From positions 35,748 through 99,747 of the forward strand of contig NZ_JBBIUQ010000010.1 of the NCBI RefSeq assembly GCF_037440165.1: a stretch of DNA of 64,000 nt. The letters run 5' to 3'. The position numbers were made by a program, and so were the translations under genes. How positions within the stretch are numbered: the stretch's first letter is position 1; every line of letters starts with the position of its first letter. The notes under the pieces were generated by a model. It was not told where the DNA came from. It saw nothing but the letters and a program-made list of their open reading frames with translations, and made no database searches. This stretch comes from Ignavibacterium sp037440165. GTDB lineage: Bacteria > Bacteroidota > Ignavibacteria > Ignavibacteriales > Ignavibacteriaceae. Below, in pieces: positions 42,608 to 51,718 of the stretch.

Positions 42608-43927
42608 ATGAGTGAAGAAAAAAAGTTTATGAAAGTAGCAGCATTTTTACCGGCAAAGGGTTCAAGCAATCGTATTCCGAATAAGAATACGATGTTATTA
42701 GACGGCGAACCTTTATTTCTTCGCAGTTTGAAAAAACTGATAAGTATTCCTTTAATTGATGAAGTTTTTCTCGATACGGAATCTTATGAAATAACAGAAC
42801 TCGCTTCGGAAGTTAAATGTAAAATTCTCAAAAGAGATCCATCTCTTGCATCAAACAAGACTGATGGTAATTTACTTTTCTACAACGAAGTACAGCACAC
42901 AGAAGCAGATATTTGTGTTCAGTTGCTTTGCACAAGTCCGTTTATTAAATCTTCAACAATTGAGAAAGGAATAAAAATTTTAATTGATAACCCGGAATAT
43001 GATTCAGTTGTTGCAATCCGAAAAGAAAAACAATATCTGTGGAAAAACGGAAGACCTGTTTATAACATTCATCACATACCTAACAGTGTGGATATTGTGG
43101 AAACAGTGATTGAATCGATGGGATTATACATTGTTAAAAGAGATGTTGCATTACAATTAAAGCGACGAATTGGTGATAATCCTTATTTGCTTGAAATTGA
43201 TTCAACAGAAAGTATTGATGTAAACTGGCCGGAAGATTTTGAGCTCGCCAACTTAATTGCAGTCGGACTTCGCGAACAGGAAAGAAGATTATTCAACAAT
43301 CTAAAACTTCTGCTTTCAAGTGCATTACTCTCTGACATACTTGATGATTTGGGTTTGAATGGAGTATTATCAAGCAACTTTAAACTGAATTTGCCTAATA
43401 GTAAAATTTTTGGTAGAGCTAAAACTCTTCAGATTGATTTATGTCCGGATGATGAAGACTTCAAGAAAATTTATGATAGTCTTAACCTCTACGATCACAT
43501 AGTTAACAATGATATAATAGTTGTAGCAAACAAAATTCCTGATTATGCATTCTTTGGTGAGCTGAATGCAAATCTTGCTTTAAGAGCTGGTGCATCAGGA
43601 GCTATCATTGATGGTGTAACGAGAGACACTCGGGAAACTTCTGATATGGGCTTTCCGGTTTTTTCAAAAGGAAATTACTGCAAAGACACCCGCAAGCGCG
43701 GAATTGTAACATCAAAAAATAAGACTGTTGTAATTGATGGAATAAGTATTCATAAAGATGACTTGATTTTCGGTGACAGAGATGGAATTGTGGTGATTCC
43801 AAGAAAGTATGAATCACAGGTAATTGAAACTGCCTTTCAGAAACTTCAGAATGAAAAATTAATTCTCATTGATGTTGCTAAAGGTGTCCACACAAGTGAA
43901 TTAGTAAAAAAATTTGGGCTATTTTAA
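42608..43927 (+). CDS. CMP-sugar synthetase (NeuA-like) fused to an RraA-like domain
   Basis: A two-domain protein of about 439 residues from ATG 42608 (ATG 42629 is also possible; an upstream frame to 42566 is unsupported). The N-terminal half is an acylneuraminate cytidylyltransferase-like nucleotidyltransferase with FLPAKGSSNRIPNKN (the LARxGSKxxPxKN-type site) and later DSTESIDVNWPEDFELAN. The C-terminal half resembles RraA/4-hydroxy-4-methyl-2-oxoglutarate aldolase proteins, with GASGAIIDGVTRDTRE and LIFGDRDGIVVIP. It probably makes or edits an activated nonulosonate-like sugar. It heads the plus-strand glycan island; the next gene starts inside its stop codon (TAATG). Confidence 0.85.
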   Translation: MSEEKKFMKVAAFLPAKGSSNRIPNKNTMLLDGEPLFLRSLKKLISIPLIDEVFLDTESYEITELASEVKCKILKRDPSLASNKTDGNLLFYNEVQHTEADICVQLLCTSPFIKSSTIEKGIKILIDNPEYDSVVAIRKEKQYLWKNGRPVYNIHHIPNSVDIVETVIESMGLYIVKRDVALQLKRRIGDNPYLLEIDSTESIDVNWPEDFELANLIAVGLREQERRLFNNLKLLLSSALLSDILDDLGLNGVLSSNFKLNLPNSKIFGRAKTLQIDLCPDDEDFKKIYDSLNLYDHIVNNDIIVVANKIPDYAFFGELNANLALRAGASGAIIDGVTRDTRETSDMGFPVFSKGNYCKDTRKRGIVTSKNKTVVIDGISIHKDDLIFGDRDGIVVIPRKYESQVIETAFQKLQNEKLILIDVAKGVHTSELVKKFGLF

Positions 43928-46539
43928 TGACAAAAAGTAACAAACAAACCTGCATAATCTGCACATTCTTACCGCTTATTGATGAATACAAAAATCTATG
44001 GAACAGAATCTCAGATTTGTTATCTCAGAAAAATTTTGAATTAGTATTATTAACTTCTTCAGAAAATTTTGATGGAGTAAACTTTCCGGTAATTCACGTT
44101 CCTTTTTCTCTCAAAGGATTTTATGAGCAATTCGGATTAACTGATTTTAATGATCAAAATTTAACTGAAAATGATTTTCATCTTATCGAAAAAGATATTT
44201 TCTGGAATAAGGATTTATCAACTAATTTTGAAAAATACTTTTACGGATTTAAAGGTTGTAAGCAATTTTATACGAATTTAATCAAAGAACTTAAACCATC
44301 AATAGTTTTTGTTTGGGGAAATCTTCTGCCTCAATCGTTAATCTTCAAAGAACTTTTAGAAAATCATAACATTCCTTCTTTTTATCTTGAGCGAGGATAT
44401 TTTCCAGGCACACTGATGATTGAAGATGTTCTAAATAAGGAAATGAACTCAATTTCCACTCAACTTAATTATGAGTCTGACAAGCAAATTCCTTATGATT
44501 ATTTCAGATTGAAAAATTTTTATGATAATAACCTGAAATCAAAATATCCTGAAAACCATGATTTTGAGTTAGAGAAATTTATTCTTGACAAAAAAGAAAA
44601 TGGTTTTAATGTCGTTTGTTTTTATGGAACTCACGATACTGCATACTTTCCTTCAGAGCAAAGTTACTCAAAAGAAGTATCACTGATTTTCAAATACACT
44701 ACAGAAGGAGCTAATTTCCTTTCACAAAATATTGATCAGCTTCCAAAAACAATTTTAATTTTCAAACCTCACCCGAAGGATGAAAATGATTACAGCAATC
44801 TTCAAAATCACAATTTTATTGTTACTAAAAATTTTTTTAATAGAAGATTATTTGATTTAACAGATGCTATAATAATTGGAAACTCTACAATTCAATATGA
44901 AGCATTACTTTCTGAAAACCCTGTTATTCTGATTGCCAAAAGTGCAGCTCATAAATTAAATGCAACATATAATCCTAATTCTAAAGAAAACTTACTTGAA
45001 ATGATTTCATCTGCAGTTCAGAAAGTAGATTTTGATGAGAAGTTTATTAATTCAAAATTATTTTTTAATCACTTGATAAAAAGTCATATATATTTTTATT
45101 CGGATGATTCAGTTGGGAAAAGTTTAATTGATTTTGTAGAGTTTATCAGTAATTGTTCAATAAACATCCCAAATGATATAAATTTGTCAGAAAAGTTAAC
45201 CGCATTTGAAACCAAAGTATTTCTTCAAAAACAAATTTCCAATCAGAAAGAAAATAACAACTTCAGATTTCTTATAACCGAACACTTAAAATCAAAATTC
45301 TATGGCTTGATTCAAACTCATAGCCACGAGTTCGATAAAAAAATATCTGAATACAGTAGCTATCTGATTTCTGGAAATAAAAATAATCTCATTTTACAGG
45401 CAGAAGCATTAATTGAGAAAAATTCATTTGATGATGCGAGAGCATTATTGAATGATGCATTAACAAATCCAAAATTAAAATTAGAAGCTCATAATGACCT
45501 TGCCTATATCGAAATAGTTCAGGAGAATTATTCAGAAGCGTTAAATAATATTTTAACTGTTTTGCAAATAAATCCCAATGATGAAATTGCAATTAACAAT
45601 CTTAATTATTTGATCGAAAACAATTTTCTTGATACTTCTTTTGTAAATGCTCAGCTCAAAAAAATACTTCGACCTGATTTGAAATTAAATAAAGTTAGAT
45701 CGTTTGATGAATTTGTCCGTTATGAACAAACAATGCGTGGAGAATACAAAACCAGAAGTGAATTTGAAAATAATCTGTTACCAGATAATTCTGATAATTT
45801 TACTTACAATGGTTATTGTATTGTTTGCGAAAGTATTGTTCCGTTTCATGTTGATTTCTGGAATGCTTATAACATTAACGGAAAGAAAATACCTAACTGG
45901 AGAGAGAGATTAGTTTGTCCGGGCTGCGGCTTGAATAACAGAATGCGTTTAACTTACCACTTAATTACGGAATTATTCAGCGACTTTCCTTCTTCAAGCA
46001 CTTACATTACTGAGCAAACCACAAATCTTTTCAGACTTCTAAAGCAGATAAATCAAAATCTTATCGGAAGCGAATATCTTGGTAATGAAGTTCCGAATGG
46101 AGAGGTAAACAATTCCGGAATCAGAAATGAAGATTTCACAAATCTATCTTTCGCAGATGAGCAGTTCGGTTATATCATTTCACTTGAGGTTCTTGAACAT
46201 ATCCCAGATTACCGTAAAGCATTAGAAGAAAGTTTCAGAACTCTGAAACAAAACGGAAAATTTTTATTCACAGTCCCTTTTAACAGAAATTCAAAAGAGA
46301 ATTTAGTGCGAGCAAGATTAAATTATGACGGCACAATTACTCATCTGCAACCACCTGAATATCATGGTGATCCGTTAAATAGAATTCAGGGATGTTTGTG
46401 CTATTATCATTTCGGTTGGGAATTACTAGATGACTTAAAAACTGCCGGTTTCTCTGATGCTTACGCTATTTTCACTTACTCAAAAGAATTTGGTTATCTC
46501 GGAGGTGAACAAATATTTTTTATAGCAACAAAAGAGTAA
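43927..46539 (+). CDS. multidomain glycan protein: glycosyltransferase/capsule-like N-terminus, TPR, zinc ribbon, methyltransferase
   Basis: 870 residues. The N-terminal ~410 resemble capsule-type glycosyl/glycerophosphotransferases (KpsS/CDP-glycerol-like), with ILIFKPHPKDENDY and TDAIIIGNSTIQYEALLSEN. TPR-like helices follow (about 480-560, e.g. NSFDDARALLNDALTNPKLK). Then a Cys pair motif (CIVCES ... LVCPGCGLNNRMR, about 630-665) that looks like a zinc ribbon, and a class I SAM methyltransferase (about 670-870) with YIISLEVLEHIPDYRKALEE and the LKQNGKFLFTVPF strand. It likely transfers and methylates sugars on a cell-surface glycan. One-base overlap with the upstream gene. Confidence 0.8.
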   Translation: MTKSNKQTCIICTFLPLIDEYKNLWNRISDLLSQKNFELVLLTSSENFDGVNFPVIHVPFSLKGFYEQFGLTDFNDQNLTENDFHLIEKDIFWNKDLSTNFEKYFYGFKGCKQFYTNLIKELKPSIVFVWGNLLPQSLIFKELLENHNIPSFYLERGYFPGTLMIEDVLNKEMNSISTQLNYESDKQIPYDYFRLKNFYDNNLKSKYPENHDFELEKFILDKKENGFNVVCFYGTHDTAYFPSEQSYSKEVSLIFKYTTEGANFLSQNIDQLPKTILIFKPHPKDENDYSNLQNHNFIVTKNFFNRRLFDLTDAIIIGNSTIQYEALLSENPVILIAKSAAHKLNATYNPNSKENLLEMISSAVQKVDFDEKFINSKLFFNHLIKSHIYFYSDDSVGKSLIDFVEFISNCSINIPNDINLSEKLTAFETKVFLQKQISNQKENNNFRFLITEHLKSKFYGLIQTHSHEFDKKISEYSSYLISGNKNNLILQAEALIEKNSFDDARALLNDALTNPKLKLEAHNDLAYIEIVQENYSEALNNILTVLQINPNDEIAINNLNYLIENNFLDTSFVNAQLKKILRPDLKLNKVRSFDEFVRYEQTMRGEYKTRSEFENNLLPDNSDNFTYNGYCIVCESIVPFHVDFWNAYNINGKKIPNWRERLVCPGCGLNNRMRLTYHLITELFSDFPSSSTYITEQTTNLFRLLKQINQNLIGSEYLGNEVPNGEVNNSGIRNEDFTNLSFADEQFGYIISLEVLEHIPDYRKALEESFRTLKQNGKFLFTVPFNRNSKENLVRARLNYDGTITHLQPPEYHGDPLNRIQGCLCYYHFGWELLDDLKTAGFSDAYAIFTYSKEFGYLGGEQIFFIATKE

Positions 46540-46545
46540 ATCAAA

Positions 46546-49500
46546 ATGTTTGACAAAAATAATTTTTTAGCTGAACTTCAAAACATATATAATACTGCTG
46601 ACCGAATCACAACAATCGATTTTATGAAATCGAAATTAAAAGATAACTCGCTTAATGAAAATCAAAGAGCAAAAATAAAATTTTATCTGGCACGCGAATA
46701 TTTTTTTCAGCAGGAGTTCAATGATGCCGAAAAAATTTTTACAGAAATATTGAACTTTAGTGAAGATGAATTCGCGGTAAAAGTTTATCTCTCGAAAATT
46801 TTATATCAAAAAAATAAGCTTACAGAATCCATTTACTTATTAAATGAAGTTTATCGTGCATATCCTGAATACAAACATTTACTTGATGTAATTTCAGATC
46901 GTGTTCCAGAAATAAATATTTCTGATGTTTATAAAAATTCTATCAGAAAAGTTGAAAAAAGTAATCAGCTGCCACTGATCTCAATAATTATTCTTTGCTA
47001 CAATAAATCTGAGATGACAAAGCGATGTTTAAAGGCATTATTTCAAAATACTGAATATCCAAATTATGAAGTAATCGTATTGGACAATGGTTCTGTTGAT
47101 GATACGCCTGATTATCTGCTTAGTTATGACAAAAAAATAAATTTTATTCGCGCAGAAAATAATCTAGGCTTTGTAGGCGGGAATAATTTTGCTTCTGATT
47201 TTGCCAATGGAGATTATTTTGTATTTCTTAACAACGATACCGAACCGCAAAAGAGTTGGTTGAAAAATTTATATAGCACCTTCGAATACTTCAAAGATGC
47301 TGGAGCAGCCGGTTCAATGCTGATTTATCCAAATGGGAAATTACAGGAAGCCGGTGGAGTAATCTTTAATGATGCATCCGGCTGGAATTACGGAAGAGAA
47401 GGTGATCCAAATGATTCAAAATATTCGTACTGCAGAGAAGTAGATTATTGTTCCGGTGCCGCATTGATGATCAGAAAATCTTTATTTGAGCAAATCGGAA
47501 AATTTGATACAAGGTATTCACCTGCTTATTATGAAGACACCGATTTATGTTTTAGTGTAAGGAAATTTGGTTACAAAGTCTATTACAATCCTTTTTCAAA
47601 AGTTATACATCACGAAGGAGCAACTGCGGGAACTGATTTGAATAGTGGATTTAAAAAATTTCAGGTTCTAAATCAGCCTAAATTTGTTGAGAAATGGAAA
47701 GATGAACTCGCACTGCAATATCCAAACAGTCCAAAATTAAGATATAAATTTTCTGACAGGAATAAAGGTAAACGAATTCTGATCATTGATGATATCCCAC
47801 CTTTGCCAGACAGAGCAGCAGGCGCTTTACGGCATTATCACACATTAAATGAAATGCTTAATCTTGGTTATAAGGTTACCTATGTTCATCTGATGGGTAA
47901 GCAGTATATGGATGAAAGCGGAATTAAATATCTGACTGAATTTAAAATGCGAGGCGTTGAGTTTATATGGTTCAATTATGAGTACTGGTATTCATTCAGA
48001 GAAACTGAAAATGCAAAATCATACATTAACACTTTAATCAATTCACTTGAGCTTAAAGAAAGAGAATTCGAATTTGTTTATATCTCATTCTGGCATATTG
48101 CAGAGTACTTTATTGATTTAATTAAGTCTCAGATTCCTAATTCTCCGGTTCTTATTGATACAATGGATATTCATTATTTGCGTGAATTAAGGCAGGCTGA
48201 GTTAAGCAATGATAAATCACTATTAAATAAAGCACAGGAAAATAAAAAACGGGAACTCGCTCTCTATTCAAAAACTGATTGTATAACAACTGTTACTGAA
48301 GCCGATAGATTGGAATTAAGAAAGTATATAAAAAATAAACCGATTTTTATTCTAACTGATGTTCATAATGTTCGTCACAATACACCTTCCTTTAACGAGA
48401 GAAAAGATATTATGTTTGTCGGGAACTTCAATCATAATCCAAATGAAGATGCTGTTTTGTATTTTGTTAAAGAAATTTTTCCGTCAATAAAAAAACAACT
48501 GCCTGAAATTAAATTCTACATTGTTGGAAATAATCCTTCAGAAAAAATAAAAGCTTTACAAAGCGATGATATTATTGTTACCGGGTGGGTTGCAGATGTA
48601 AAAAAATATCTTGATAAATGCAGAATAGAAGTTGTTCCATTAAGATTTGGCGCGGGCAATAAAGGAAAAGTTGGCGAAGCTCTTTCAAATGGATTACCAA
48701 TAGTTACTACTACAATTGGCGCTGAAGGAATGGGCATTGAAAATAAAAAACACGCATTCGTTTCGGATGACTCAAAACAGTTTGCTGAATATGTTGTTGA
48801 ACTTTATAACTCTGAAGAACTTTGGAATAAATTTTCACGCGAAGGGAAAAAATTAGTTGAGCAGCAATACTCCAGCAGTTTGATGAGAAGAAGACTTGAA
48901 TTTATTTTTAATCACACAAAGAAATCTTTATCAAATGAAACAGCTCTCAACTATTCAACTCCACCGATTATAAGTATAATTATAGTTTTATATAATCAGC
49001 TTGAGTACACAATTAAATGTTTGAACAGCATCAGAGATACATTAAAAATAAATTATGAAATAGTTGTAATTGATAACGCATCAACCGATGGAACGCATGA
49101 TTATTTCAAAAAGAATATTAACGATGTAAGATACTTTCGCAATAAAAATAATATTGGTTTTCCGGCTGCAGCAAATCAGGGAATAAATTATGCTCTTGGT
49201 GATTACTTCCTGATATTAAATAATGATACCTTACTGACAGAAAACCTGGTTGAAAGATTACTGGAAATAGCAAACTCACAAACTGAAATTGGCATCGTTG
49301 GTCCTATTAGCAATGAGGTCAGTGGTCTGCAGAAAGATAAAGAAGCTAATTACAACTCAATTGAAGAGATGCACAAATATGCAGCTCAGATCAGAGAAAA
49401 AAATAAAGGTCAGATTATACATTTTCCGAGAGTTGCATTTCTCTGCACTTTAATCAAACGAGAAGTGATCGAAAAGATTGGTGGGCTTGATGAAAGATTT

Positions 49501-50151
49501 TCACCCGGAAATTATGAAGATGATGATTTTTGTCTTCGTGCTCAGTTAGCTGGATTTAAAACTGTAATTGTAAAAGATGCTTTCATTCATCATTATGGCT
49601 CGCGATCATTTAAGGCAAATGGCGAGAATGCCTATGCAGAACGACTGATGAAGAATCAAAAAATATTTGTTGATAAATGGGGCTCTACTCCGGATGAAAT
49701 CTGGCTTCATAATAAACAGATTAAACCACATCAACTAATTTATCCAATTGATAAAAACAAATTTTTTCAGCACTTCAGGCGTGTTCGTGTTCATATTGCC
49801 GATAAAGAATTGAAATTCGCTCTATTTGAAATTGAAAGTGCTATTGAAGCTTACTCAGAAGGTGATGCAGCAACAATTTCAAAACAAGATTTATTTAATC
49901 TTGCAGGCAATCTTGCCCTTGCTTTAAATGATTTACAAAAAGCTCAGAATTATTTTGAACAGGAGCTGCAACTTTGTCCAAGTTCATCAAATGCTTGTTT
50001 GGGATTAGGTAAAGTTTTATTTGCCCAAAATCAGTTCGAAGCTGCAAAAACTATGTTCGAATGGGCTGTAAAAAATGATCCTTCAAACACGAATGCAGTT
50101 AATGCTTTAAGTGAAATAAATAATCTACTGGGAATTGAAATTGAAAATTAA
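46546..50151 (+). CDS. triple glycosyltransferase (GT2-GT4-GT2) with TPR ends
   Basis: 1201 residues in tandem modules: TPR-like helices (1-135); a GT2 domain (about 140-380) beginning LPLISIIILCYNKSEMTKRC with FLNNDTEPQKSWLKNLY; a GT4-like domain (about 400-790) with ILIIDDIPPLPDRAAGALRH and the donor-site EALSNGLPIVTTTIGAEGMG; a second GT2 (about 805-1060) beginning PPIISIIIVLYNQLEYTIKC with FLILNNDTLLTENLVERLL; and C-terminal TPR (about 1110-1195). Each GT2 keeps its NND metal site, so it probably adds three sugars in sequence. It follows the methyltransferase gene by six bases. Confidence 0.88.
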   Translation: MFDKNNFLAELQNIYNTADRITTIDFMKSKLKDNSLNENQRAKIKFYLAREYFFQQEFNDAEKIFTEILNFSEDEFAVKVYLSKILYQKNKLTESIYLLNEVYRAYPEYKHLLDVISDRVPEINISDVYKNSIRKVEKSNQLPLISIIILCYNKSEMTKRCLKALFQNTEYPNYEVIVLDNGSVDDTPDYLLSYDKKINFIRAENNLGFVGGNNFASDFANGDYFVFLNNDTEPQKSWLKNLYSTFEYFKDAGAAGSMLIYPNGKLQEAGGVIFNDASGWNYGREGDPNDSKYSYCREVDYCSGAALMIRKSLFEQIGKFDTRYSPAYYEDTDLCFSVRKFGYKVYYNPFSKVIHHEGATAGTDLNSGFKKFQVLNQPKFVEKWKDELALQYPNSPKLRYKFSDRNKGKRILIIDDIPPLPDRAAGALRHYHTLNEMLNLGYKVTYVHLMGKQYMDESGIKYLTEFKMRGVEFIWFNYEYWYSFRETENAKSYINTLINSLELKEREFEFVYISFWHIAEYFIDLIKSQIPNSPVLIDTMDIHYLRELRQAELSNDKSLLNKAQENKKRELALYSKTDCITTVTEADRLELRKYIKNKPIFILTDVHNVRHNTPSFNERKDIMFVGNFNHNPNEDAVLYFVKEIFPSIKKQLPEIKFYIVGNNPSEKIKALQSDDIIVTGWVADVKKYLDKCRIEVVPLRFGAGNKGKVGEALSNGLPIVTTTIGAEGMGIENKKHAFVSDDSKQFAEYVVELYNSEELWNKFSREGKKLVEQQYSSSLMRRRLEFIFNHTKKSLSNETALNYSTPPIISIIIVLYNQLEYTIKCLNSIRDTLKINYEIVVIDNASTDGTHDYFKKNINDVRYFRNKNNIGFPAAANQGINYALGDYFLILNNDTLLTENLVERLLEIANSQTEIGIVGPISNEVSGLQKDKEANYNSIEEMHKYAAQIREKNKGQIIHFPRVAFLCTLIKREVIEKIGGLDERFSPGNYEDDDFCLRAQLAGFKTVIVKDAFIHHYGSRSFKANGENAYAERLMKNQKIFVDKWGSTPDEIWLHNKQIKPHQLIYPIDKNKFFQHFRRVRVHIADKELKFALFEIESAIEAYSEGDAATISKQDLFNLAGNLALALNDLQKAQNYFEQELQLCPSSSNACLGLGKVLFAQNQFEAAKTMFEWAVKNDPSNTNAVNALSEINNLLGIEIEN

Positions 50152-50168
50152 TCTTTCGGAACGATAAG

Positions 50169-51668
50169 ATGAGTGCAAAGATTACGCTTTCAATGATAGT
50201 TAAAAACGAAGAACGATATTTAGAGGATTGTCTCAACTCTGTTAAAAATGTTTTTGATGAAATTATTATCGTTGATACCGGATCAACAGATAACACTTTA
50301 AAGATTGCTGAAAAGTTTAATGCCAAAGTTTTTCATTTCGATTGGATAAATGATTTTTCAGCAGCAAGAAACTTTGCACTAAGTAAAAGCACTGGTGAAT
50401 GGATTTTATATCTTGACGCAGATGAAAGACTCGATGAATCATCAGCAAAACTTATGTTAAGACTTTCTGAGAATGATTCTGAAATTGGATTTTACTGCAC
50501 AGTTAAAAGTTACGATTCTGAAGTTCAGAGAAATAATACTATCCGATATGTAAGATTTTTCCGCAATCATCCGCAGGCACGATTCGAAGGAAAAGTTCAC
50601 GAACAGATTACTCCATCACTCGAAAAATTAAATTATAAATTCATTCATTCTGATATTCTAATACATCATATCGGATATGATATCTCGAAGGAAGGCAAAA
50701 AACAAAAAGCAAAAAGGAATCTTAGTTTATTGCTTGATGATTATGCTGCAAGTAAAAACGATTATTCATTATTTCAGATTGCCCAATCTTACCATATTCT
50801 TGAAAATTATTCTGAATCAAAAAAATTTTTTCTACAGCTCACAGCTTCACAGAAAATTAGTAAACAGCTTAAGGCAGAAGCACACTGTTATCTTTCTCAA
50901 ATATTTTTCAATGAATTTCGAAACTCTGATGCAGATAAGCATATCAGGACTGCAATTTCACTTAATTCCACACAACCATTTTATCATTTTCTGAACTCTA
51001 AAATAAATCTTCGCGAAAGGAAATTTGATTTAGCTAAACAGAACTTGTTAAAGGCAATTAATTGCGTTAAAAACGCATCAGTAATTTCACTGAATAATTT
51101 GCAGCAGGTTAACATTTCTCTGAACGAATTGTTGTATTATGGTTTACACCTTTCTTATCAAACGAGTGATAATCAACTTAAGTCTTTTATCATCAGTGAA
51201 CTTTCTAAGAATGATGAAAAAGAAGTTGTGAATTTAATTTCTATTCTTGAATCAACTTCATTAAATCAAGATGTGAGCAAATATCTAACTTTAGTTAATA
51301 ATTTCAACTTACTGCTTATCGTCTATCTTTTAAGTAAAAGTAAAGATCTGCCAGCCAAAGAAAATTTTCTGAATGAACTATATAAAAATTTCCCTGAAAA
51401 CAAAGATATAATAAAACAATTTGCAATAACGAAAGACAATCTGAATCAGACACAAACAGCAATTAAATTAATTGAAGATAATTTTGAGAAGCTTGATTCA
51501 GATCCTTCCGCGATGCTTTATCTGGCAATGTTTTATTTAAAGATAAGTGATGAGAAATCTGCTAATAAAATTTTGAATTTGATTGAAGAGAAATTTGCTA
51601 ATTATACTGACTTGATTTCAAAGGTGAAGAAAATTAAAACACAACTGACCGTCAATGTTTCTGCATAA
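50169..51668 (+). CDS. GT2 glycosyltransferase with TPR C-terminus (SunS-like)
   Basis: 499 residues. The GT2 domain (about 1-230) starts ITLSMIVKNEERYLEDCLNS, has DEIIIVDTGSTDNTLKIAEK and the metal-binding DADE of WILYLDADERL, and YKFIHSDILIHHIGYDISKE typical of SunS-type S/O-glycosyltransferases. TPR-like helices make up the rest. Proteins of this kind modify peptides or proteins, so it is the best candidate in the island for glycosylating flagellin, but no direct evidence is in the sequence. Last gene of the plus-strand group, 17 bases after the triple GT. Confidence 0.88.
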   Translation: MSAKITLSMIVKNEERYLEDCLNSVKNVFDEIIIVDTGSTDNTLKIAEKFNAKVFHFDWINDFSAARNFALSKSTGEWILYLDADERLDESSAKLMLRLSENDSEIGFYCTVKSYDSEVQRNNTIRYVRFFRNHPQARFEGKVHEQITPSLEKLNYKFIHSDILIHHIGYDISKEGKKQKAKRNLSLLLDDYAASKNDYSLFQIAQSYHILENYSESKKFFLQLTASQKISKQLKAEAHCYLSQIFFNEFRNSDADKHIRTAISLNSTQPFYHFLNSKINLRERKFDLAKQNLLKAINCVKNASVISLNNLQQVNISLNELLYYGLHLSYQTSDNQLKSFIISELSKNDEKEVVNLISILESTSLNQDVSKYLTLVNNFNLLLIVYLLSKSKDLPAKENFLNELYKNFPENKDIIKQFAITKDNLNQTQTAIKLIEDNFEKLDSDPSAMLYLAMFYLKISDEKSANKILNLIEEKFANYTDLISKVKKIKTQLTVNVSA

Positions 51669-51673
51669 AAAAT

Positions 51674-51709
51674 GGCTGACCTTATTTTTTATTAAGAATA
51701 AGATCAGCC
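51674..51709. terminator. bidirectional terminator between converging genes
   Basis: Arms GGCTGACCTTATT / AATAAGATCAGCC pair with one mismatch. It lies in the 50-base gap between the end of the glycosyltransferase gene and the end of the TonB-dependent receptor gene. The T run is better on the minus strand (AGCCATTTTTTATG). Confidence 0.8.
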
Positions 51710-51718
51710 CATTGAATT

